The notes beneath the pieces were generated by a model. The model worked only from the letters and a program-made list of their open reading frames with translations. It had not been told where the DNA came from and did not search any database. Position numbers and translations under genes: made by a program. From Synechocystis sp. LKSZ1 (GTDB lineage: Bacteria > Cyanobacteriota > Cyanobacteriia > Cyanobacteriales > Microcystaceae): a stretch of DNA of 64,000 nt. The stretch is from assembly GCF_040436315.1 (NCBI RefSeq), contig NZ_AP031572.1, positions 1,798,001 through 1,862,000 of the forward strand, given 5' to 3'. Shown here one piece after another: positions 19,260 to 28,900 of this stretch; positions within the stretch are counted from its first letter, which is position 1, and the number at the start of each line of letters is the position of its first letter.

Positions 19260-22187
19260 ATGGCCGAGCACCAGAGTATTCGCATCCGGGGCGCCCGACA
19301 GCACAATCTCAAGAATGTGAATCTCGATTTGCCGCGTGACCGCTTGATCGTCTTCACGGGGGTATCGGGGTCAGGCAAGTCCTCTCTGGCCTTTGATACA
19401 ATTTTTGCGGAAGGCCAACGGCGCTACGTGGAATCCCTGAGTGCCTACGCCCGTCAGTTTCTCGGCCAACTGGATAAGCCGGATGTGGATGCCATTGAAG
19501 GGTTAAGTCCGGCCATTTCCATCGACCAAAAATCCACCTCCCATAATCCCCGCTCCACCGTCGGCACCGTCACGGAGATCTACGACTATCTCCGCCTGCT
19601 TTTTGGCCGGGCTGGAATACCCCACTGTCCCCATTGCCAGCGCAGTATTGCTCCCCAGACCATCGATGAAATGTGCGACCGGATTATGGCCCTGCCGGAA
19701 CGGACGAAATTTCAGATCCTGGCCCCAGTGGTACGGGGTAAAAAGGGTACCCATCAGCAGTTACTGTCGGCTCTGGCCGCCCAAGGTTTTGTGCGGGTGC
19801 GTATCAACGGGCAAGTGCGGGAATTGTCGGACAATATCGAACTGAAAAAAAAACAGAGCCATCATATCGAGGTGGTGATTGACCGTCTGATCCGCAAAGC
19901 AGGCCTGGAGGAACGTCTGGCCGATTCTTTAAGTACCTGTCTCAAACAAGCCGAAGGTACGGCCATTATCGAAATTCTGGACACCCCGACGGAGAACAAG
20001 GCCCCGACCCCTCTGCAAGACACTAGCCCTTTAGCGGCAGAGGCCAGACAGGTTTATCAGCTTCATGCCCCTAAAGAGTTAGTCTTTTCCGAAAATTTTG
20101 CCTGTCCTGAGCACGGGGCCGTGATGGAGGAACTGTCTCCCCGTCTGTTTTCCTTTAATTCCCCCTACGGGGCCTGTCCCGACTGCCATGGCCTGGGGTC
20201 GCTACGCACCTTTTCCGAGGAACTGATCGTTCCCGACCCCAGTAAACCCCTCTACGCCGCCATTGCCCCTTGGTCAGATAAAGACAACGCCTATTACCTC
20301 TCCCTGCTCTACAGCGTCGGCCAGGCCTTTGACTTTGAACTGCAAACCCCTTGGCAGGGCCTGACTTCCGACCAGCGTCAGGTATTGCTCCACGGCACGG
20401 AGGAACAAATTTGGATAGAGGAGGAATCCCGCTTTCGCCAAGGCAAAGGCTACTACCGCAAATTTCCAGGGATTTTGGCCCTTCTGGATCGGGCCTACGA
20501 AGAAACCAACTCGGAAACGGTTAAACAAAAGCTAGAAACCTATCTGGTCAATCAACCCTGTGAAACCTGTCAGGGCCAACGCCTCAAACCCGAGGCCCTG
20601 GCTGTCAAACTGGGTCAGTACAATATCTGTGACCTGACCAGTGTTCCCATTCGGGACGGCCTCCAGCGCATCGAGCAATTAGACTTAACACCGCGTCAAC
20701 GCTTGATTGGGGAACTGGCCCTGCGGGAAATTAAGGCCCGCTTGCAATTTCTCCTGGATGTGGGCCTGGATTACCTCACCCTCGACCGGGCGGCCATGAC
20801 TCTTTCCGGCGGCGAGGCCCAACGCATTCGTCTGGCAACCCAGATCGGTGCTGGGTTAACAGGGGTGCTCTACGTGCTGGATGAACCGAGCATTGGCCTG
20901 CATCAACGGGATAACGAGCGACTCCTCAATACCCTGCATAAACTGCGGGATTTGGGTAATACCTTGATTGTGGTGGAACATGATGAAGATACGATTCGCC
21001 AGGCCGACCATATTGTCGATATTGGCCCCAAAGCCGGGGTGCATGGTGGTGAAATCGTCTGTCAAGGCGGCCTACAAACTCTGCTGGAACATCCCAAATC
21101 CCTGACGGGGGCCTATCTTTCAGGGCGGGCGGTGATTGCGACTCCGGTGGAGCGTCGTCCGGGTAATGGCCTAAGCCTCAAGCTTCAGGATTGTCACCTA
21201 AATAATCTGCGTCACATTGACGTGGAAATTCCCTTGGGCAAACTGGTCTGTGTGACGGGGGTTTCGGGGTCAGGTAAATCCACCCTGGTGAATGAATTGC
21301 TCTATCTGGCCCTGCAACACCATCTTTCCCGCCAAGTCCCTCTTCCTAAGGGCCTGGGGGCCATAGAGGGCCTAACAGCCATTGATAAAGTGATCGTGAT
21401 TGATCAATCCCCCATTGGCCGGACTCCCCGCTCCAATCCCGCCACCTATACCGGCGTCTTTGACCCGATTCGAGAGGTCTTTAGCCAGACGGTCGAGGCC
21501 AAGGCCCGGGGCTATAAACCCGGCCAGTTTTCTTTTAACGTCAAAGGTGGTCGTTGTGAGGCCTGCGGGGGCCAGGGGGTGAACGTGATCGAGATGAATT
21601 TTCTACCCGATGTCTATGTCCAGTGCGATGTCTGCAAAGGAGCCCGCTATAACCGGGAAACCCTACAAGTGAAATACAAGGGCCATTCTATTGCCGAAGT
21701 TTTGGAACTGACGGCTGAAGAGGCCCTGGTCATTTTTGAAAATATTCCTCGGGCCGTAAATCGCCTACAAACGCTGGTCGATGTAGGCCTGGGCTATGTG
21801 AAATTGGGCCAACCGGCCACCACCCTTTCTGGGGGAGAAGCCCAACGGGTGAAACTAGCTACCGAATTATCCCGGCGGGCGACAGGAAAAACCCTCTACC
21901 TGATTGATGAACCCACCACTGGCTTATCCTTCTACGACGTGCATCAGTTACTGAATGTGCTACAGCGCCTGGTGGATAAGGGCAACTCCATCCTGGTGAT
22001 CGAGCATAACCTAGACGTGATCCGCTGTAGTGACTGGATTGTCGACCTTGGCCCTGAGGGGGGCGACCGAGGCGGCCAGATAATTGCAGAAGGAACACCA
22101 GAGGCCGTGGCCCAGCATCCCAGTTCCTACACCGGGCATTTTCTGGCTCAGGTGTTATCGCCAATTCCCGTAAAAGTAGAACCCTAG
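19260..22187 (+). CDS. uvrA: Excinuclease ABC subunit A
   Basis: The protein is 975 residues. UvrA recognises DNA damage and loads UvrB in nucleotide excision repair. It has two ABC ATPase modules: Walker A GVSGSGKSSLAF (about residue 35) and GVSGSGKSTLVN (about 665), with signatures LSGGEAQRIRLA and LSGGEAQRVKLA. Zinc-binding cysteines are seen in CPHCQ, CPEHG...CPDC and CEACGG...CDVC. It is intact and standalone. It ends 74 bp from the convergent giant gene. Confidence 0.97.
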   Translation: MAEHQSIRIRGARQHNLKNVNLDLPRDRLIVFTGVSGSGKSSLAFDTIFAEGQRRYVESLSAYARQFLGQLDKPDVDAIEGLSPAISIDQKSTSHNPRSTVGTVTEIYDYLRLLFGRAGIPHCPHCQRSIAPQTIDEMCDRIMALPERTKFQILAPVVRGKKGTHQQLLSALAAQGFVRVRINGQVRELSDNIELKKKQSHHIEVVIDRLIRKAGLEERLADSLSTCLKQAEGTAIIEILDTPTENKAPTPLQDTSPLAAEARQVYQLHAPKELVFSENFACPEHGAVMEELSPRLFSFNSPYGACPDCHGLGSLRTFSEELIVPDPSKPLYAAIAPWSDKDNAYYLSLLYSVGQAFDFELQTPWQGLTSDQRQVLLHGTEEQIWIEEESRFRQGKGYYRKFPGILALLDRAYEETNSETVKQKLETYLVNQPCETCQGQRLKPEALAVKLGQYNICDLTSVPIRDGLQRIEQLDLTPRQRLIGELALREIKARLQFLLDVGLDYLTLDRAAMTLSGGEAQRIRLATQIGAGLTGVLYVLDEPSIGLHQRDNERLLNTLHKLRDLGNTLIVVEHDEDTIRQADHIVDIGPKAGVHGGEIVCQGGLQTLLEHPKSLTGAYLSGRAVIATPVERRPGNGLSLKLQDCHLNNLRHIDVEIPLGKLVCVTGVSGSGKSTLVNELLYLALQHHLSRQVPLPKGLGAIEGLTAIDKVIVIDQSPIGRTPRSNPATYTGVFDPIREVFSQTVEAKARGYKPGQFSFNVKGGRCEACGGQGVNVIEMNFLPDVYVQCDVCKGARYNRETLQVKYKGHSIAEVLELTAEEALVIFENIPRAVNRLQTLVDVGLGYVKLGQPATTLSGGEAQRVKLATELSRRATGKTLYLIDEPTTGLSFYDVHQLLNVLQRLVDKGNSILVIEHNLDVIRCSDWIVDLGPEGGDRGGQIIAEGTPEAVAQHPSSYTGHFLAQVLSPIPVKVEP

Positions 22188-22260
22188 TTTGCATAATATT
22201 CAAGGATTTTGTGGCTTAGAGTCGGGGATATGTGGAATGAGGGTTAGCGAACTCTCTTTA

Positions 22261-22967
22261 CTACAGAAAACTAAAGATGCCCCCGGTTAAGGCCTTGCTG
22301 GCCCCGACATCTGCTGAAGTAAAACCAGTAGTTCCTGTCAGTGTCATCAGCAAGTTATTGGCCTGGTCTCGCAACTCCGTATTACTTCCCACTGTCTGCA
22401 CATTGATGTTGGCTATGCCACTGAAAATTATCTGGTCATTGGCCCGATTAAACTGGAACACGGTATCCATTCCATCCCCTGGGTTGTAATACACTTTATC
22501 CCTTGCACTATCATTACCGAGGTAAACCATATCGTTGCCCAGGCCACCAGTTAACTCATCGGCCCCGAGTCCACCATCGATTAGGTCATCTCCTCCTAGA
22601 CCCAAGATGCGGTCTGCGCCACTCCCTCCCTTGAGGGTCTGACTCAGATTACTGCCGGTCAGATTGAGATTGCCAGTAAAGCCACTGGCATCCACATTCT
22701 CAAAACCCTTAACAGAGGATTGACTCCAAGGAACGGGGAAAAAGAGGAAAGGAATAGGCAGCCCAATAAAGTTAGGTTGAACTAGTACCTGGGAAGCATT
22801 GCTAAGGTTAATTTCTAGGGGAGTGGTACTACCCAGGCCATTCAAGACGAGAGTATCGTTGCCAGCGCCGCCATTGATGCTGTCTCGTTGGCGTAAGTTA
22901 TCGAGAGTGGTGGTGACAAAGTCATTCCCAGGGCCGGTGTTGATGGAGTCTCGATTGGGAGTCGTAA
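22261..22967 (-). repeat. Shared 3' module, copy A
   Basis: This encodes the last ~235 residues of the giant nuclease protein, from TTPNRDSINTGPGND to the stop. It is almost the same, at protein and DNA level, as copy B (35434-36143) on the other strand and most of copy C (45213-45780). The module holds glycine/aspartate-rich nonapeptide-like motifs (GGAGNDTLV, GLGGDDLIDGG, GGLGNDMVYLG) typical of RTX-type calcium-binding proteins. Confidence 0.9.
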
Positions 22968-25900
22968 CTTTTTCAGCGGCATCTAGTACTTTAATACTAA
23001 ATTCCTCTTCGTAACTGAGGCCGCCTTGATCTGTCGTTTTGACCCGGATACTGTAACTTGATTTTGTTTCAAAGTCAGGCGAATTATTAATTTTGAGTTG
23101 ATTACCATCAATCGTGAAGGCTGAGTTATCAGTGTCTCCTAGGCCTGTAACCAAGCTGTAGGTAAAGGTGTTGCCGGTATCCGGGTCAGTGGTACTGAAG
23201 TTGCCGATGATGGTATTGGCAGGGACATTTTCATTAATGTTTCCATTGCTTAGGTCAATATCTGTCGGGGCATGATTTAAAACATTAAGCGTCACTACTT
23301 CACTGCGGAATTTTTGCTGATTGGTGGCCGGTAAATCCTTAGAAATAGTGCCATTGTTGTACCAAATCGTATCACCATTATCTACCAACAATTGCACGCT
23401 AGGTGTACTGGCTAACGAGGCAGGGACTTCAACAATGGATTCAAAACTACCACCACTGATCAGGGCGGTTAAATCGACACCGCGATCTACCGGCGACTCA
23501 TTGACGTTGCCACTCCAGCTATAGATACGAAAATCATTGCCTGCCCCCGCAGTTCCGGCCACAATCAAATAACTGCCGTCGTTACTGCGCTCGATACTCC
23601 GAATTCCCCGGCCGCCTAAATCTAGGAAAATAGGAGAACCAAAGGTCGCTGAACCAGTTGTGCCTCCATTGGCAGAAGCCGCAATAGTGGTGAAGTTGGT
23701 AACAGGAACAATCAAGGCCTGAGTGCGGTTGCTAGTGGGTTCAATGGGAGCACGGAAGCCGAGATAGGCTATGGTACCACTTACAAACGTTAGACCTTCG
23801 ATATTGAAGCCGTTGCTTTGTTCCGGGATAACTCCATTGGCGGCGCTGGCCGCTAGACCAAGGAAACCAGACCCTAGGCCATGGCCATTATTGTTATCCC
23901 AAGCAATTAAATCATCTTCAAGGAAGGAATAATAACCATTAAAGGTGAGGGCCGTGTTTACACCAGTACTAGAGAGCGTTGTAGAGAAAATGCGTTCACG
24001 ATTGGGACGGTCATCACCACTACTGTTATTACTATGGGAACCCATCCAATAAATGGTATTACCGTTACGAGTAGAAGCTTCAATATCCACTTCACTGCTA
24101 CCACTAAGACCAAGAGAACTGGTGAAATCAAACCCTTTCAAAGGTAGGCCAGAATCGTTGCGGTCGTAGAGACGAATGGTTTGGTCTTCATCATCGGCCA
24201 CCAACATATAGTCGGCGTCAATGGCAAGGGCCGTCGAAGCATCACTAGCGCCGGTGTGGAAACGGGTTGTACTGGGGTTAACCGAGGCCGCTGAGGCCCC
24301 ATAATTAATGGTGTAAGTAGTAGAATTCAGGCCATCGCTAACGGTGACGGTAATATCAGTCAAGCCGACGTCCGTGGGCGTGATTTTCAGATTGCGATCA
24401 CCATTACTTCCCGTTAGATTCAAGTTGGCATCAAGAACAACACTTTGGTTACTACTGGTGGCTGTAACCGTTAAGTTGCCTAGGGGCGTATCGCTATCGG
24501 CTAAGTCAAAGTCAAGGCCAATTGTGCGAGCTGGATCGGTTGGATCGTTGACTACACCACTGATAGCCAGAGGACTAGTAGGTGCGACTAAAACACCACC
24601 GTCCAGGAAGTTAGTTGTCGTTGCAATATTGAGGCTAATGGTGGGAATGGCACCGGCACTGGTGGTAAAGTTCCAGGTTGTTTTGTCGGCAATGCCGCTG
24701 AAGCTATCAACATTAGCAACATCTTTAATGGCCGTGCTAGCAATTTGCACGTAATAACCAGTAACAAGTTCTAGATCGCTAGTCGGGTTAATCGTCAGTC
24801 GGCTATTGGAAATAGTGGTGTCGGGATTTGTGGCCAAACTAACGAGGGGACTAGTCGCAATATCAAAGGTTTCCACCACTGAGTCATCCGATGTGCGATA
24901 AATCGTGATACTCCCCGTCCCCTTCTGTACCTGTTCAGTAAAGTCGATCACAAGATTGTTAGCAGGGGCAAAGCCAGTCCCATTATCATCAGGAGTGAGG
25001 TTGTAGATAGCAGGCTGGCCAAAGGTAGAAACCCCCGGACTACCTAAAGCCGCTGTTGTTGCGGTGTTACTACGGGATTTTTCTGCATCGCCTGTAGTCG
25101 AAAGTGTCCACTGACTCGCATTATTGGCCCCTAACGCGGTTAGGCTCGGCCAAGCACTGGCGTTTTGAGTCCGCGGCCCCTGAACGTTACCTGACCCCTG
25201 ATCGTTATAAGTCAGACGATCAACTAGGTTCCCACTAGCATCATAGAGATTAATTTCATCATTACGGCCTAGGTTTTGAGTTAAACCGCCAATGATTTTC
25301 GCCTCACTGGGGAGATTCCAGGCGGTGCGGAAAGCGGTGGCATTGGCCTCGGTTAGGATGACGGATTCACCGGGTAGGACAATCCCAAAGGCGCTTAGAT
25401 TAAAACTACCCGATGCGCGAGAGCTATCATCAAAACTCCAGCCGGTGAAATCAACAGCTGTACTTCCTTCATTGGTGAATTCTACAAACTCTCCAGGCTG
25501 GCCATCGTACATATACTCCGTAATATAAATTGAGGGCCTGAGATCTAGACCAATGATTACTGGGTCATGGTCTGACGTACGAAAGGGATCAACATTGTAG
25601 AAACTGTCGATTTGTCCAGCAGTTTTGAACTCTGTGTTATAGTCCAGAACGATTGGCTCATCCGCATTGATATGCCATTTAGCGGCTCCTGTGACTTGAC
25701 TATTCAAGCTGTTACTGGCAAGGGCATGATCTAATGACCCCCACTGGCCATCAAACTGATAGGAGTAAGATGCAGAATCAAACAGGCTTGTATAGCCAGC
25801 ATTAATCAAGGTCGTAATGGGATCTTCCAAGCGGTAGGAGTTGAGATCCCCCATGATTAGATAATCTGAGTCTGTTGTTCCTGTCGGCTTAGTTGCCAAC

Positions 25901-28900
25901 CAAGTCGCCAACTCTTGCGCAGCCTGGGTGCGAGTAGCGTTAGACAGGCCTTGACCATCGCCTTGATCAGCGTCACTTGGCAGGTTTGCAGCTGAACCCT
26001 TGGATTTGAAGTGATTAATAACAGAGGTGAAGGTTTCATTGGTAGGAGTTCCATTTGCCAAACGTTCAAAGGTAACGGCTAAAGCCGGACGCTGAACTCG
26101 ATTGGCTGAATCTTGCGCAAAAATGCCCGTTGTCAGAGCTGCAACACTAGTGCCTGGAGCAACCCGAACGGCATTGGTTTTGTAAATGAAGCCAACGGTA
26201 ATTTCGTCACCACCAAAAGCATCACTAACACCATTAGCTGTCATGAGTGCCGAAGCAGGAGGCGTAACAAAGGCGTAAGTACCAGGAGCGGTGGCGGCAT
26301 TCAGAGCATTTACTAATTGCTGGACTGCACTGTTTGTACCATAGCCATCGTTCTCCATTTCGTTGTAGCCAAAGACATCCGCATTTGCACCCAGAACTGC
26401 TTGAACTGTCTTGTCAATTTGGCGCTTGAACTCAATGGCTGTGTCTGCCCCGCGAGAAGTGGGGAAGCCGCCATCTACCAAGCCATCACTATTGGCGTCA
26501 ATGCCATTGCCATTGAAAAAATTGAGCAGGTTGGCGCTGGCAACTCGGAGGGTGCCACCCACGCTTGGAGGTGTCGCTGGTCGAGGATTGGAATCGGTAA
26601 AGATGAGGTTGCTGAGATCGGTGGGGGTGGGGCGCACACGGTAGGCATTGGGACTGGCGGCGTTGCCGCCCCAGGTATAGGTCAGCACGCCTGCTAGGTT
26701 GGATACAGTGGTACCGCCGCGTAGGGTGTTACTGGCGCTCAGTCCACTGGGGATCGGGAAGATGACTGGATCAGGGTTTTGGTTTTGCAGTGAGTCATCG
26801 ATCAAAATACGGTTGAGGTTATTGGCCACCTGCAAGGTATTGGCTGTAGCGCCGGGTGATGCAACCTGGGTGGGCTGGAAAAGGCGATCGCCCGACGACA
26901 CCTCAAACGTCCCAAAACGACCTAGCGGGAAGTTATTCGTGACGATGAGGTTCTGTGGAAACGTCACGCGCATGCCCTCGAAACGTTCAAGGTAGTCGGT
27001 TGTTGCGAAAGGCAGGCTGACGGATGCTGCAGTAGGCAAAAGGTTGCCGCTGCTGACGATGGTGACAGTGGTGGTGGTGACTTGAGTTTGCCCTTGGAAC
27101 TCTGCAACCGTTCCTGTTAGCTGTACTTTGTCACCGATCGCCACAGAGTTGTTGTTGTTATTGAATACAAAAATGCCCTCAGATGTAGCCGGATCGGCGT
27201 CAGCATCAGCATCTTCTTCTTGAACGTAGAAGCCGCGCAGGGCTGGCGAAGCCCCCTCGAAGTCACCCACCACAATGCCTTCAATGGTGACAGTTGCATT
27301 GGCAAGAGGACTGCTAGAGCTACTACCCTGAATGTCGTGGATTTTGGTGATGGGGGTTACAGCAACATCCCCAGAAACAGAATTGGAGGTGCCATTGATC
27401 GGCACATTGGGGGTGTTCTGGTCTTCATAGGTGGCGTTGGCATTGTTACTGAGGGTCAGAGTCTCTGAAGGTTCATTAACTTTGCGCTGGAAGATCAATG
27501 TTCCTAAAGCCCCTGGCGCAACTATTCCCGTCAGAGTGTTTATGTATTTAGTTACATCACTATTGGCTGTCGTACCATTTTGTTCGCCCCCCAAAAGATT
27601 GGTTGCAGGGTCGCCACTAAAATATTGAATAACTCCCGCTCCCTGGGCCGAACCTAGAACGTGACTGGTATCAATGACACCATTACTATCACTATTTCTT
27701 GCCCAATTATTGGGAAGCGTCGTACCATCTTCGGTAATGACGACATTGCCAGCATTCAAAATGACATTACCACTTCCAGACTGAACCTCAGAAACGTTTT
27801 TGTATTGAACAACATACTCAATGATATTGCCAGGGGCCGATTGTTTTGGTGTCGTCGAGAGCGTACCATCTGTGCCTTGAACGGCGGGCCCAGTTCCCTG
27901 CAAAATCCGTGATTGCTTTACCTGTTGTAGGAAGCCGGTGTATACACGATTAATTGTGCTGTTGTTTACCGAATCATCCGCAATTCCATTACTGTTGCTA
28001 TCAACAAAAGCAGTAATAGGAACGGGGAAACCTCGTTCGATGCCCACATCCGTAGAAAGCGATGTTCCAGCCGGCAGATCCACCGTCACCCCATAATTTG
28101 CTGTTCCATTGACAGCGATGCTATCAATTCGTACTGGGTTACTACCACTAACGGGATTCCCGCCCACAACACCGGTTCCACCAGTAAAAACAAATTGACT
28201 ACCGTTATAGTTGTAAGTAGCAGAGGTAGCGACATAGGATACAGTAACTATCGTACCGGTAGGTAGACTAGACAGACTACTAGGAATGCTAGGTAACAGA
28301 GAAATATTCGTGACTGCACCACCAGTATTTTGAACAGTATTGGTGAATGTAACCTCGTTCGGATTAAAGGTTGAGCCAGGGACTAAACCAGCGGGAACAT
28401 TGGATGATTTGTTAGTAAAATCATCATTATTGTTTGTCGGCCCAACGGCATTGGGAGAACCATTGGGACCATTGAGAATACCAGCCGTAAAATCATCATT
28501 TTGAATGGTGCCTTGGCCTTGGCCATCTACGACATTAGCGCCAATAACATTCGTGACATTGACAAAGAATGTTTCGTTCGACTCAATCGTCGTGTCACCG
28601 TTTACGAGTACGGAAAAGGAATAAGTGCTTGAGCCGGCTGGAATGGTTTGGCTTGTGAGGGACCTAGCTATATAGTCGCTACCAGAATTTGCTGTGTTAT
28701 CAGAAGTTGCAATGTCAAATGTTACTCCACCAGGCCCTGCAGGAGCGCTCAAGGATACGGTAAAGGTGTAGGTGGTTGTATCAGCATTTCCTTCACTGAG
28801 AGATACATCATTGATAGATAGGTTTATCGTGGGATTCGGTGGCGCAACTGGCGCAAAGGCAACCCCTCGGAAAGCGGTATTATTTGCTGCTGTTGCGATC

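Noticed and set aside
26317-26697. A 126-codon plus-strand ORF inside the giant nuclease gene
   Set aside because: It is antisense to the nuclease domain, which carries conserved catalytic motifs, so it is a shadow.
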